A DNA stretch of 64,000 bases from Larkinella knui (GCF_003858645.1 NZ_RQJP01000005.1:558001-622000); one strand, 5' to 3'; counted from the stretch's first letter, positions 26,695 through 35,834 are shown. Numbers and translations are program-made. Notes: generated from the sequence alone by a model not told the origin.

Positions 26695-28334
26695 TGTTTT
26701 TTATGAAAGGCCGTCGCGTCCTGATACATTTTGGCAACCGCCAGCAATCGGCCTTCGTCGAACAAGTGTCCCATGAACGTGATGCTCGTGGGTAAGCCCT
26801 TCGCATTAAAGCCGTTAGGAAGGGCCACGCACGGATGGCCGGTCAGGTTGGTCAGCGTCAGGTTGGAGTTTCCGAAAGTCGGGGTAATGTACAGGTCGAA
26901 GCCTTTCATGGTTTGCGCCATTTCGTTGATGAGTTTGGTCCGAATGCGGTTGGCCTGAATGTATTCGACGGCCGGAATGAACCGGGCGGACCGGAAAGAA
27001 TTCGGCCAGGCGTTTTTGACCTGACGAACCAGCTGATCGTCTTTGCCCGAACGCGTCAATTCATCGAAGGAAGCGGCCGCTTCGGCACTCAGAATGTGCG
27101 ACATTTTGCCCACCGGAATGTCCGGTAATTCAAACGCAACCAGGTCCGCGCCCAGTTTCCGGAGCGTTTCCAGTGTGGCCTGATCATTGGCTTTGGTGGG
27201 ATACTCAGCGTCGAACGCTTTTTTCAGATACCCGATTTTAAGGCCCTTCAACGAAGCCAGCGGAGCATACCGGAACGGAGCCGCGATCACCGTCGGATCA
27301 TGCCCATCGGGGCCGTAGATCGCATTGAAAACCAGGGCGCAATCTTCGACGGAGCGACACATCGGACCAATTTTGTCCATCGACCAGCTCAAGGCCATAG
27401 CGCCGTAGCGGCTAACGCGTCCGTAGGTGGGACGAAGGCCGGTTACGCCGTTGACGTTCGACGGTGACACAATGGAACCCAGGGTTTCGGTGCCAATGGC
27501 AAAGGGCAGCAAGCCCGCCGAAACGCTTGATCCGGAACCGGCTGAGGAACCGCTGGAACCGGTCGTCGGGTCCCACGGATTCCGGGTTTTTCCGCCAAAC
27601 CAGACGTCGCCCATCGCCAGTTCGCCCATCGTCAGTTTGGCACACAAAACCGCTCCGGCTTTTTCCAGTCGCTGAATGATGGTGGCGTCGTAATCCAGAG
27701 TCTGGTTTTGATACGGAACCGAACCCCAGGTGGTTTTATACCCCGTTTTGGCAAACAAATCTTTCGCGCCATACGGAATACCGTGCAGCGGCCCCCGGTA
27801 ATTTCCCGCCTTGATTTCCGCATCGGCCCGACGAGCCTGTTGCAAGGCGGTTTCTTCGGTAAACGTAATGACGCAGAACAACCTGGCGTTGTACGTTTTC
27901 AGCCGGTTGAGGAAGAATCTGGTCAGTTCTTCGGAGGTAATCTGACGGGTTTTCAGCAATTCGCCCAACTGAGCCACGGTGTAGAAAGCCAGATCGTCGC
28001 GATTGGCGGGCAGCGCAATTTTTCCAACCGGGCTGGCTTTGAAGGAAGCCGGTCCCTGTGGCAATTTAAAACCGGTGGGTAAAGGGTTGAAATACAGTGC
28101 CGGCGCAACGTCATTGGTCAACTCTATTTTCCGAAGCGCTTCGTAATTGCTGCGGTAATTAGTAAGATTTCCCATCATGGAGTCCCGTTCAGATTGGGTA
28201 AATTCAAGACCGAACACCCGGGAAGCGGCATCGACGATTTCGGCTGTCAGCGGTTTTTTAGGATCATCGTCCGTGACGAAAGCACCCGCCAGGAAGCTAA
28301 ACGCGCAGGCGGCAAGAAAGTAACGTTTTTTCAT
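26682..28334 (-). CDS. amidase-signature family hydrolase, exported
   Basis: The product has 550 residues with a signal peptide (FLAACAFSFLAGAFV). The amidase-signature catalytic triad is visible: Lys in GIPYGAKDLFAKTGY, the cis-Ser in TTGSSGSSAGSGSSVSAGLLP, and the nucleophile Ser within GTETLGSIVSPSNVNG. The C-terminus has CVALPNGF and PTSITFMGHLFDEGRLLAVA. Such enzymes hydrolyse amides or act on dipeptide and nylon-type substrates; the natural substrate here is unknown. It is not part of the sulfatase operon (opposite strand). An insertion-like palindromic element lies immediately upstream. Confidence 0.9.
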   Translation of the reverse strand: MKKRYFLAACAFSFLAGAFVTDDDPKKPLTAEIVDAASRVFGLEFTQSERDSMMGNLTNYRSNYEALRKIELTNDVAPALYFNPLPTGFKLPQGPASFKASPVGKIALPANRDDLAFYTVAQLGELLKTRQITSEELTRFFLNRLKTYNARLFCVITFTEETALQQARRADAEIKAGNYRGPLHGIPYGAKDLFAKTGYKTTWGSVPYQNQTLDYDATIIQRLEKAGAVLCAKLTMGELAMGDVWFGGKTRNPWDPTTGSSGSSAGSGSSVSAGLLPFAIGTETLGSIVSPSNVNGVTGLRPTYGRVSRYGAMALSWSMDKIGPMCRSVEDCALVFNAIYGPDGHDPTVIAAPFRYAPLASLKGLKIGYLKKAFDAEYPTKANDQATLETLRKLGADLVAFELPDIPVGKMSHILSAEAAASFDELTRSGKDDQLVRQVKNAWPNSFRSARFIPAVEYIQANRIRTKLINEMAQTMKGFDLYITPTFGNSNLTLTNLTGHPCVALPNGFNAKGLPTSITFMGHLFDEGRLLAVAKMYQDATAFHKKHPAL

Positions 28335-28337
28335 ACG

Positions 28338-28437
28338 ACGTACCTACGGACTTTAGTCCGTGTTTTTGAGTGTAATCTCTTACCGCCAAATTACAAAATA
28401 GCTTCAAGGAAATACGGACTAACGTCCGTAGGTACGT
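28338..28437. repeat. 100-bp REPIN/MITE-like element with 24-bp inverted ends
   Basis: The left end (28338-28361) has ACGTACCTACGGACT...AGTCCGT. The right end (28414-28437) is its inverted copy with one mismatch in 24. Each end is itself a hairpin (ACGGACT/AGTCCGT). No coding capacity. Two inverted REP-like ends about 50 nt apart is the REPIN architecture. It sits between coaE (ends 28450) and the amidase start (28334), where it could also act as terminator or leader. Confidence 0.75.
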
Positions 28438-28449
28438 AAAAAAGGTGGA

Positions 28450-29070
28450 TTACAAATCGGTTCGCAGAAAGGTTTCGTGGAGCCGCAGAACCTGCGGAAT
28501 CAGCAGTTGGGTTTCGTTATTATAAATCACATAATCGGCCATTTCAATTCGTTCTTCGTCACTGAGTTGCCGGCTGATGATGTTTTTAATCTCCTGTTCG
28601 GTGCGTTGGGGGTCGCGTTTATGGACGCGGTGAATGCGGAGTTCCAGGGGCGACTGCACCACGATCAGTTTATCGAGCCGGTTCCCGCCTTCGCCGGCGG
28701 CCCGCAGCAAAGCCGCTTCCTTGATTACATACGGTTTTCCGGTATAATCGCGCGCCCACAAGTCCGTGTCGGCATACACCCGCGGATGAATCAACGCATT
28801 GAGTTGCAACAGCAATTCGGGATTACCAAACACCTGAGCGGCTACCCAGCTTCGGGCATAGCGCCCGGCGATGTCATAGGCTTCCGGTCCCAGTAAACGG
28901 GTAATATCCGATTTTAAAATGGCATCGTGATCGACCAGCCATTTAGCCCGTTCGTCGGCGTAATAAACCGGAATGCCGAGGGCTTCAAAGATGCGGCAAA
29001 CGGTGCTTTTTCCGGAACCGATGCCACCGGTAACACCAATGAGTAAAGGCCTTTTTGAGGGTAGGCTCAT
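28450..29070 (-). CDS. coaE: dephospho-CoA kinase
   Basis: This 206-residue cytoplasmic enzyme catalyses the last step of coenzyme A synthesis, phosphorylating dephospho-CoA at the ribose 3' hydroxyl. The Walker A loop is IGVTGGIGSGKSTVCRIF near the N-terminus. The family's YYADERAKWLVD (substrate lid with acidic residue), LIHPRV, KEAALLRAAGE and VQSPLELRIHRV.KRD follow in the expected order. The start codon overlaps the YbbR-domain gene's stop by 4 nt (ATGA), so translation is coupled. Confidence 0.95.
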   Translation of the reverse strand: MSLPSKRPLLIGVTGGIGSGKSTVCRIFEALGIPVYYADERAKWLVDHDAILKSDITRLLGPEAYDIAGRYARSWVAAQVFGNPELLLQLNALIHPRVYADTDLWARDYTGKPYVIKEAALLRAAGEGGNRLDKLIVVQSPLELRIHRVHKRDPQRTEQEIKNIISRQLSDEERIEMADYVIYNNETQLLIPQVLRLHETFLRTDL

Positions 29071-29852
29071 TTTTTGCGGGCCGATTTGGCTTTGGTCGAT
29101 TTAGGATCTTTCACCGGTTTGGCGGTTTTTACCGGTTTTTCGGGTTGGGGTGGAGGAGGAGGCAGGGGTTGCAGGAGTTCGGCAACTTCAAAACTGACCG
29201 AAACCTGATCGGCACTGGCCCGCAGCAGGGGATGACGGGGAATGGGCAACCGCAATTCTTCATCATAACTAAGCGCCAGCCGCCGGGCCGGAATCGTCAC
29301 TTTGATGGTGTCCGGCATGGCCCGCAGCAGACGGGCGGGGCCTTCGAAACGGATGGTGCGCGGGGAAACATTGATCAGACTCGAAACCACCATCCGGTCT
29401 GCCAGATCGATACCCGCACTATCAACGACTACCGGAACGTCCTGAGCCGCCAGCCGGTCAAAATTCAGCGCCAGTGTGTCTCCTGCCACAAAATTAACCC
29501 GCACATCGCTGGCGTGATCCGTTAACGATGCGGCCAGTGAAGCGGTATTGATGTATTTGGTTTGGAGGGGACGGCTGATTGAATACCGGATGGGTTGCGA
29601 CCGAAACGGCAACCACGACTTGCGGAAGAGCTTCCAGCCGTTGCCGGTTATGCTGACCGAGATCGTTTTCGGTAAGGGCGTCGTTGGCACGTACAATTTC
29701 TGATCGTAGATAAACTCGATCGGATACTGGACGCTTACCGTATAATTATTCTTGTTGAGGGCATTCAGCAACCAGATCACGGCAGCTGCCAGCAGACACA
29801 GAATCAGCGTCGGCAGTTGGACAGGGCGGGATTGAGAAGTCGTTAACGGCAC
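29067..29852 (-). CDS. YbbR/CdaR-like domain protein, membrane anchored
   Basis: The product has 261 residues. An N-terminal membrane helix (about 16-30, LILCLLAAAVIWLLNALN) is followed by repeats of the YbbR type (VQYPIEFIYDQKLYV then PKTISVSITGNGW, and a second unit around VNVSPRTIRFEGPARLL). A basic Pro-rich tail (PPPPPQPEKPVKTAKPVKD) ends the protein. In Firmicutes YbbR/CdaR regulates the diadenylate cyclase; in Bacteroidota such proteins commonly precede coaE, as here, and their role is unclear. Confidence 0.85.
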   Translation of the reverse strand: MPLTTSQSRPVQLPTLILCLLAAAVIWLLNALNKNNYTVSVQYPIEFIYDQKLYVPTTPLPKTISVSITGNGWKLFRKSWLPFRSQPIRYSISRPLQTKYINTASLAASLTDHASDVRVNFVAGDTLALNFDRLAAQDVPVVVDSAGIDLADRMVVSSLINVSPRTIRFEGPARLLRAMPDTIKVTIPARRLALSYDEELRLPIPRHPLLRASADQVSVSFEVAELLQPLPPPPPQPEKPVKTAKPVKDPKSTKAKSARKK

Positions 29853-29868
29853 AAGTGTAATAGGGAAC

Positions 29869-29909
29869 GATGAACGATGAATGGGCTGATCCGCAATTCA
29901 TCGTTCATC
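29869..29909. terminator. 14-bp hairpin between yajC and YbbR-domain gene
   Basis: Arms GATGAACGATGAAT (29869-29882) and ATTCATCGTTCATC (29896-29909) pair perfectly around a 13-nt loop. The same 13-mer core recurs in the 44273-44347 inverted repeat. It lies just after yajC's stop on the minus strand, about 17 bp upstream of the YbbR gene start. Confidence 0.5.
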
Positions 29910-29920
29910 ATTAAATTTAA

Positions 29921-30238
29921 TTAGGCTGGTAATTTAACCGTGGCTTCGCGGGAGATGGCGGTTTTTTCAAACGTGAGCTTGATGCCTTTGTCCACTTCAA
30001 CGATAACTGTGGTGCCTTCAACCGCGTATACTTTGCCATGCAATCCGCCAATGGTCACCACACCGTCGCCCTTTTTCAGGTTTTCGATAAAGTTTTTCTG
30101 ATCCTTCTGCTTTTTTTGTTGAGGGCGAATCATAAAAAAGTAGAACACAACAAAAATACCGACCCAGAGCACGATGTTCCAAACCATGGAATTGGACGAA
30201 CCTGCCGGCGCTTGCAACAAAACAGAATGGAAATTCAT
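29921..30238 (-). CDS. yajC: preprotein translocase subunit YajC
   Basis: This 105-residue inner-membrane protein is an accessory of SecDF in Sec export. It has a single helix (VWNIVLWVGIFVVFYFFMIRP) followed by the signature MIRPQQKKQKD, FIENLKKGDGVVTIGGLHGKV and a small beta-rich cytoplasmic domain (TVIVEVDKGIKLTFEKTAIS). Length and motifs are typical. It lies downstream of a DUF1573 lipoprotein gene on the same strand with a 67-nt gap. Confidence 0.96.
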   Translation of the reverse strand: MNFHSVLLQAPAGSSNSMVWNIVLWVGIFVVFYFFMIRPQQKKQKDQKNFIENLKKGDGVVTIGGLHGKVYAVEGTTVIVEVDKGIKLTFEKTAISREATVKLPA

Positions 30239-30305
30239 AGGGACAAATAGTGGTTTAAAAGGAGTTTTTGACGTTTTATCGGGTGGATCAGTACTTCACT
30301 GGCGC

Positions 30306-30749
30306 TTAGTGTGCAGTGCTTGTCCGGCTCGAATCCGGGCGCGGATTCACCATGACCCGAAAGGCGAGTTCGGTGTAAGCCGGGTCGGTATTGGCGTAAA
30401 CGGTTATGGTTTTGTTTTGAACCCCCCGTTTTCCCAGGCTGTTGAACAACACTTTGATCGACGATTCCTGGCCGGGCTCAATCGGTTTTTTAGGCCATTC
30501 CGGCGTCGTACACCCGCAGGAAGCGTTGATGTTGTTGATGATCAGCGGAAACTTGCCTTCGTTTTTAAACTTGAAATTTCGCGAAACAGTGTCCCCTTCG
30601 GTAATGTCCCCAAAGTCATACACACCGGTATCGGCGAAGACAATTTTGGGCATTTTATCCGATAATTCTTTGGTCGAGTCTTTTTGAGTCTGGTTGCAGG
30701 CCACCATTCCTGAAAGAAGGAACAGCCCGATTATGAAGTTTTTCATCAC
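30306..30749 (-). CDS. DUF1573 lipoprotein
   Basis: The product has 147 residues with a lipoprotein signal (FIIGLFLLSGMVAC). The DUF1573 immunoglobulin-like domain covers about 38-135: YDFGDITEGDTVSRNFKFKNEG, PLIINNINASCGCTTPEWPK and PIEPGQESSIKVLFNSLGK. The conserved SCGCT motif is present. Function is unknown, but these are abundant in Bacteroidota and often precede yajC, as seen here. Confidence 0.9.
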   Translation of the reverse strand: MMKNFIIGLFLLSGMVACNQTQKDSTKELSDKMPKIVFADTGVYDFGDITEGDTVSRNFKFKNEGKFPLIINNINASCGCTTPEWPKKPIEPGQESSIKVLFNSLGKRGVQNKTITVYANTDPAYTELAFRVMVNPRPDSSRTSTAH

Positions 30750-30806
30750 TTTTTTAACGAAATGAAAGTCCGGACGGGACCACTCCCGCCCGGACTATAC
30801 TACTTA

Positions 30807-31109
30807 TTATGCGCCCTGCTGCTTGATTTGAGCCATCAGGCGGTCAACATCCTCCAGCAGTTTTTCGGCCTTTTCGCGGGCATCACTCACTACCCGTTCG
30901 CCCTCGGTTTTCGCCAGGCTGGCGGGCAGCTTATCCGTTCTCAAAACATCATCCAGCAGGTAGCGAAGTTGTTCGCGGTATTTTGACAAACGATAGGTCA
31001 GCCGGTCACGGGTAACGGCCCCTTTTTCAGGTGCATAGAGTAGACCCAATGCGGCTCCGGTCACACAGCCCGTAACAAAGGCAATCAGGGTTTGACTTGT
31101 TCTGCTCAT
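30807..31109 (-). CDS. YtxH-domain small membrane protein
   Basis: This 100-residue protein has one N-terminal glycine-rich helix (LIAFVTGCVTGAALGLLYAPEKG), the hallmark of YtxH/DUF883-like proteins (Gly-rich helix ending LYAPxxG). A long charged helix follows (TRDRLTYRLSKYREQLRYLLDD...). Its function is unknown, possibly stress- or envelope-related. Lies between nusB and DUF1573 genes on the same strand. Confidence 0.9.
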   Translation of the reverse strand: MSRTSQTLIAFVTGCVTGAALGLLYAPEKGAVTRDRLTYRLSKYREQLRYLLDDVLRTDKLPASLAKTEGERVVSDAREKAEKLLEDVDRLMAQIKQQGA

Positions 31110-31167
31110 AATCGTAACTTAATTATCAGTTTTCCTATTAACTAGAAACAACTGGAAACGGGTAAAC

Positions 31168-32337
31168 TTATTTATTATCCAGCAACCCCCGGCCACTTTT
31201 GCGGAGCAGCCCCGAGGTTTTCAATTTCTCAGACAAACTATCCAGAATACCGTTGACAAATTTGCCACTTTTTGGCGTACTATACAGTTTTGCCAGCTCG
31301 ATGTATTCGTTGATGGTCACTTTTACCGGAATATTCGGAAAATTCAGCAACTCGGCCAGTGCCAGTTTCAAAATTATTTTGTCCAGTTGCGCCACCCGTT
31401 CCACATCCCAGTTGGTCAACTGCTCGGCCAGCAATGCTTCGTATTCGGTGTCGTTTTCTACCGCCTTTTTATACAAGGTTTCCAGAAACGACCGGTCTTC
31501 CTCCCAGTCTTCGGTCAACGCCACGAGTTTCAATCCTTCGGGACCCTGTACGGATTTAAGCGTTTTGATGGCCATACTCCGGACAATCTCGCTGTTTTCG
31601 GACCAGCTCAGGTCGATTTCTTCAAAAAAGCTTTTTGCCGGTTCCTGCTTTAATAACACGTTGCGCAGAACGTGCTGCGCCAGTTGCTGATCTTCATCGG
31701 CCGTGTGCTGTTCACTTTCGCAATAGGTGCGGTAGAGTTCATCCTCTTTCAGCACATCGTTGTAGATGGTTCGAACCATCTGAAGGTCGTCACCCCATTC
31801 GATTTTTCGGCGAATCTGCTCAACCTCAAGGGGTTTGTAGGCTTTCAGCGCCTTAATGATCCGGTTACTGTCCAACCCTGATTCTTTGGCAATCTGTCGG
31901 GTATCCAGATTTTTGTAGGTCCGTTCCCGATCGATCTGGGCCACATGCGCCAGTTCGAGCAGCAGGCTCAACAGCCGGATGAGCGAATTGTCCAGCGTCC
32001 GAACGTCGTCGATCAGGGCCTGAAACACCCGCTGACGTTCTTTCGTCAGGCTGTTTCGGTACTCCACCAGGGCCTGGTTGGCCGCTATCAACACTTTGCG
32101 GGGTATTTCTTCCTCGTCCGACGGCTTTCCTTCCTTCAATCCTTCTTCAAACAAAACCGTAGCCAGTCGGCGGTATCCTTCCAATTGCTGGAGATTCTGG
32201 ACCTCCATGGAATTCAGGTCGCGCTGAAAAGTTTCGGTAATGGTGTCGACAGCCAACTGTCGATTCGATAATTCGGATTGTCGCAGCGCATAAAAAGCCT
32301 GCATCACTTTAATCCGCAATAAACGTCTGTTTAGCAT
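31168..32337 (-). CDS. nusB: transcription antitermination factor NusB, long form
   Basis: The product has 389 residues. The NusB RNA-binding fold lies C-terminal (about 250-370): RSMAIKTLKS, WEEDRSFLETLYKKAVEND, and NWDVERVAQLDKIILKLALAELLNFPNIPVKVTINEYIELAKLYSTPKSGKFVNGILD, a near-perfect NusB signature. The N-terminal 240 residues start RRLLRIKVMQAFYAL, also NusB-like, and extend with helices; this long form is usual in Bacteroidota. NusB binds boxA RNA with NusE for rRNA antitermination. It is divergent from the ABC exporter gene. Confidence 0.94.
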   Translation of the reverse strand: MLNRRLLRIKVMQAFYALRQSELSNRQLAVDTITETFQRDLNSMEVQNLQQLEGYRRLATVLFEEGLKEGKPSDEEEIPRKVLIAANQALVEYRNSLTKERQRVFQALIDDVRTLDNSLIRLLSLLLELAHVAQIDRERTYKNLDTRQIAKESGLDSNRIIKALKAYKPLEVEQIRRKIEWGDDLQMVRTIYNDVLKEDELYRTYCESEQHTADEDQQLAQHVLRNVLLKQEPAKSFFEEIDLSWSENSEIVRSMAIKTLKSVQGPEGLKLVALTEDWEEDRSFLETLYKKAVENDTEYEALLAEQLTNWDVERVAQLDKIILKLALAELLNFPNIPVKVTINEYIELAKLYSTPKSGKFVNGILDSLSEKLKTSGLLRKSGRGLLDNK

Positions 32338-32396
32338 TCTGGTCCGGCAAGAAACAAAGAACTCGGTTCGATATTTCGAAGATTGGTAATTGGGTA

Positions 32397-32404
32397 CAAA
32401 AGTA
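32397..32404 (-). promoter_or_regulatory. candidate -7 element (TACTTTTG) for nusB
   Basis: Exact TAnnTTTG on the reverse strand, 60 nt before the nusB ATG. A long inverted repeat begins 29 bp farther upstream and could influence it. No clear -33 box. Confidence 0.4.
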
Positions 32405-32432
32405 CGGAAAATGTCTTGAACTATACTTGTCT

Positions 32433-32524
32433 TGAACTGGGATTACACGGATTAAGGGATTAAGAGGATTCAATAGCCGCCAGTCAATCTTAGTTAATCC
32501 CTTAATCCGCGTAATCCCAGTTCA
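32433..32524. repeat. 31-bp inverted repeat between divergent nusB and ABC exporter genes
   Basis: Arms 32433-32463 and 32494-32524 pair over 31 bp with one mismatch around a 30-nt loop. The arm core is TGGGATTACACGGATTAAGG. Being between divergent start codons it cannot be an ordinary terminator for either gene. Similar palindromes of unknown origin are common in Bacteroidota spacers (general knowledge, not checked). Confidence 0.7.
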
Positions 32525-32604
32525 GGATGACAAACTATTCCAGCCCATTTTCTGTTACCGAACCAATAGCCTTTTTTGTTCCATTGAAAGCCGTCTTCTG
32601 ATTT

Positions 32605-34386
32605 GTGAAAGCACTTTCCCACCTTAATAAATACCTGCTGAAATACAAATGGTACCTCATTTGGGGAACCACTTTCACGGTCATTTCCAACCTGTTTGGC
32701 ATCATTCCGGCGCAGTTGGTGCGGTATTCGCTCGACCTGGTGAAGGAAACTCTCGACATTTATTTTCTCTACAACGGGAGCCGTCTTCAAAGCAATCTCT
32801 ATGATGTTTTTGCCTTCAGTATTCTGTTTTACGGATTGCTGATTCTGGCGATGGCCCTGCTGAAAGGTTTCTTTCTGTTTTTGGTGCGGCAAACGCTGAT
32901 CGTCATGTCGCGGCACATCGAATACGACCTGAAGAATGAAATCTACCTGCATTACCAGACGCTACCGCTCAGTTTTTTCCGCCAGCACAATACCGGTGAT
33001 TTAATGGCGCGAATTTCCGAAGACGTCAGCAAAGTGCGGATGTATGTCGGTCCGTCGATCATGTACGGCCTGAACCTGATCACGCTATTTGTGCTGGTTA
33101 TCAGCTACATGGTTTCGATCAACGCCCGATTGAGCCTGTACGTTCTGTTGCCGCTGCCGGTATTGTCGGTCGCGATTTACGTGGTCAATACCATCATCAT
33201 CAAACGTTCGGAAGAAATTCAGCGGAGTCTTTCACGGCTTTCCACGTTTGTCCAGGAAGCCTTTTCGGGAATCCGGGTGTTGAAAGCATTCGTGCGGGAA
33301 GAAAATTCGGCGACTAATTTTACGGTTGAAAGTGACGTTTACAAGCAAAAGTCACTCCAGCTGACGCGCGTTGATTCGTTATTCTTTCCGTTGATTATGC
33401 TGCTCGTCGGTTTCAGCAACGTGTTGGTGGTGTATGTCGGTGGGCAGGAAATCCTGACCGGGCGACTGACGCCGGGCAACATCATGGAATTTATTCTGTA
33501 TGTCAACATGCTGACGTGGCCGGTTATGGCCCTCGGCTGGACCACGAGCCAGACCCAGCGCGCGGCCGCTTCCCAGCAACGGATCAACGAGTTTCTGGCC
33601 GTGAAAACCGATCTGGTTTCGGAAAAGTCGCTGGAACGCGAAATCGCGGGTGAGGTGGAATTCCGCAATGTCCGGTTTGTTTACCCGGATTCGGGCATTG
33701 TTGCCCTGAAAAACTTCAACCTGAATGTCAAAGCGGGCGAAACTGTGGCCATTCTCGGCACAACGGGTTCGGGCAAGAGCTCGCTGGCCAATCTGCTCAC
33801 CCGGATGTATGACCCGACCGACGGTGTAATTCTGATCGACGGGATTCCCCTGAAAGAGTACAGCCTGACGAGCATTCGTCGACAAATGGGGTATGTGCCG
33901 CAGGAAGTGTTTCTGTTCTCCGAAACGATCAGCAACAACGTCAAATTCGGGATGCCCGAAATGCCGCAGGAAAAAGTCGAGCAAGCCGTCAAAGACGCTG
34001 ATCTCTACCAGAATATCATCGAATTTCCGGAAAAATTCGACACCCGGATCGGGGAGCGGGGCGTTACGCTGTCGGGTGGCCAGAAACAGCGGCTTTCCAT
34101 CGCCCGCGCCATTGCCCGCGACCCGAAAATCCTGATTCTGGACGACTGTCTGTCGGCAGTGGATACCAACACCGAAAACATCATCCTGAATAACCTGCAC
34201 CGGATCATGGAAAACCGTACGTCGGTGGTAATTTCCCACCGGGTTTCGTCCGCCAAGCTGGCTGACAAAATCCTCGTGCTGGACGAAGGAGAAGTGGTCG
34301 AACACGGCACCCACGAAGAACTGCTGGCGGCAAATGGGGTCTATCGCGAATTGTACGAGAAGCAGTTGCAGGCCGAGGAGGTGTAA
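32605..34386 (+). CDS. ABC exporter, fused permease and ATPase (MsbA-like)
   Basis: The product has 593 residues, with a GTG start at 32605 (MKALSHLNKYLLKYKWYLIW). Six membrane helices form an ABC transmembrane domain (about 15-320). The nucleotide-binding domain (350-590) has Walker A GTTGSGKSSL, Q loop MGYVPQEVF, signature LSGGQKQRLSI and Walker B ILILDDCLSAVD. In Walker B the residue after the conserved Asp is Asp instead of the catalytic Glu, while the H loop VVISHR is intact. It probably acts as a homodimer or pairs with another half-transporter not in the window. Substrate unknown (lipid or drug class). Confidence 0.92.
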   Translation: MKALSHLNKYLLKYKWYLIWGTTFTVISNLFGIIPAQLVRYSLDLVKETLDIYFLYNGSRLQSNLYDVFAFSILFYGLLILAMALLKGFFLFLVRQTLIVMSRHIEYDLKNEIYLHYQTLPLSFFRQHNTGDLMARISEDVSKVRMYVGPSIMYGLNLITLFVLVISYMVSINARLSLYVLLPLPVLSVAIYVVNTIIIKRSEEIQRSLSRLSTFVQEAFSGIRVLKAFVREENSATNFTVESDVYKQKSLQLTRVDSLFFPLIMLLVGFSNVLVVYVGGQEILTGRLTPGNIMEFILYVNMLTWPVMALGWTTSQTQRAAASQQRINEFLAVKTDLVSEKSLEREIAGEVEFRNVRFVYPDSGIVALKNFNLNVKAGETVAILGTTGSGKSSLANLLTRMYDPTDGVILIDGIPLKEYSLTSIRRQMGYVPQEVFLFSETISNNVKFGMPEMPQEKVEQAVKDADLYQNIIEFPEKFDTRIGERGVTLSGGQKQRLSIARAIARDPKILILDDCLSAVDTNTENIILNNLHRIMENRTSVVISHRVSSAKLADKILVLDEGEVVEHGTHEELLAANGVYRELYEKQLQAEEV

Positions 34387-34478
34387 AACGCACTGGTATT
34401 TCCTTTCCTGTAAAACCTACGTCATACCCCTAGCAGCACGGTTATAGGCGTTATAGCCGATCGCCGGTTTTTAGGCGG

Positions 34479-35822
34479 TTATTCCCGGTTCAGGAATAGG
34501 CTTTCATACGTCCGATGGATTCCTTTCGGATCGTTGGGCAACCTCCGCCGGAACAAGTAGACCGTGATAACCACCAGTCCAAGGCTATAGAGTAAAGCCG
34601 TGATCAGACCCATTTTTACGGATCCGATGGCCAGCATAACCACGAGAAAGGTCGTCAGAACACTCCAGCTATTCACACTGCTTTTCATCTGGCCGAAGTT
34701 CAGGCCGTTATGCACATAAAACGCCTTGTAGAGGGAGAATACCAGCCCATTCAAGGTCAGTGAGAGGGTCACAAGGCCATAATAACAGACCAATTCGATT
34801 GTCAGGGATTTTCTGAAAGCGAGCAGGGCCAGGGTTATCGCCAGGTCGATCAGCACCGGAATCAGGATAAGCTGCCCGTAGGTGCGGTACACGTCCGATC
34901 GCTTTCCCAGCGTACTAGTGATCCACAAAGCCGGAAAATACCCCCACAAATTATTCGCAACATAGGTAAATAAAATCGCGGGCGAAAGATAGAGCATCAC
35001 CATATAGCTGCCCATTTTCAATTCGCTGGTCATGGCGGAGTTGAAGACAACCAGAAAGCCGATTTTAAAGATAAAACCGAAACCGAACGCATTCCGGGAT
35101 TTGGCATTGTTGATGCAGGCCAGGTAAACCGGTGAAAGGCGCGTCGTTGTCAACAGGAAAACCGTCGCTTTGGTGATTTCGCTGGCGGCCCGATCCAGTA
35201 AAAAGAGGAGAAGCAACTGACCGGCAAAGGCAATACATAGAGTCAGGAGCGGATCAAATAGCCAGTAGTGGATCGAAAGAACGATCATTACACTTTGAGC
35301 AACCCAGATGAACAGAAACAGACCCTGTCGGCGGTGGGTAGCTTCCAGAAAAGCCTTTACCAGTTGCACGAAAAAAACCGCATTGACCAGCAGCAAAAGA
35401 GAGGTAAGCAGGTGGGTGCTGGTGTATGTTTTCGAAACGGCTTTCAGGATGAAGAAAGGCAGCGCGGTTCCAACAACGGATAAGGTGGCGGTATCATAGA
35501 AAAGGTTTGCCAACCACCGGGAGTGAAATGGAATCGGGAAGGCTTTTGAAACCAGTTTTGACCGTTGTTTGTAAGCGGGAAAAAACTCCATCCATACCCA
35601 AAGACCACACACAATTGCATTGACTATAAAAATGATCTGGATAGGATCGATTTTTAACTGATCAGAGGAGGCCGAACGATCGATGAGCCAGCCCACGACA
35701 CCCGCGTTCAGGGCCAGAAACGCGATATACGCAATCCGCAGCACCAGCCCAATGACCGAATCGGCATTTCTGAAGTAATCCGTAAATCGCCGACGCAACG
35801 CAAAAAAGAGGATAGAGGCCAT
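34479..35822 (-). CDS. ABC-2-like multi-spanning membrane protein (transporter permease)
   Basis: The product has 447 residues with about ten hydrophobic segments, a short cytoplasmic N-terminus (MASILFFALRRRFTDYFRNA) and loops such as ACINNAKSRNAFGFGFIFKIG. I recognise no conserved enzymatic motif. Its position 12 nt downstream of an ABC ATPase on the same strand makes it the membrane partner of that ATPase. Small peptides encoded just upstream make export of a peptide, or immunity to one, a possible role, but the substrate is unknown. Confidence 0.75.
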   Translation of the reverse strand: MASILFFALRRRFTDYFRNADSVIGLVLRIAYIAFLALNAGVVGWLIDRSASSDQLKIDPIQIIFIVNAIVCGLWVWMEFFPAYKQRSKLVSKAFPIPFHSRWLANLFYDTATLSVVGTALPFFILKAVSKTYTSTHLLTSLLLLVNAVFFVQLVKAFLEATHRRQGLFLFIWVAQSVMIVLSIHYWLFDPLLTLCIAFAGQLLLLFLLDRAASEITKATVFLLTTTRLSPVYLACINNAKSRNAFGFGFIFKIGFLVVFNSAMTSELKMGSYMVMLYLSPAILFTYVANNLWGYFPALWITSTLGKRSDVYRTYGQLILIPVLIDLAITLALLAFRKSLTIELVCYYGLVTLSLTLNGLVFSLYKAFYVHNGLNFGQMKSSVNSWSVLTTFLVVMLAIGSVKMGLITALLYSLGLVVITVYLFRRRLPNDPKGIHRTYESLFLNRE

Positions 35823-35834
35823 GATTTTGGGTGG

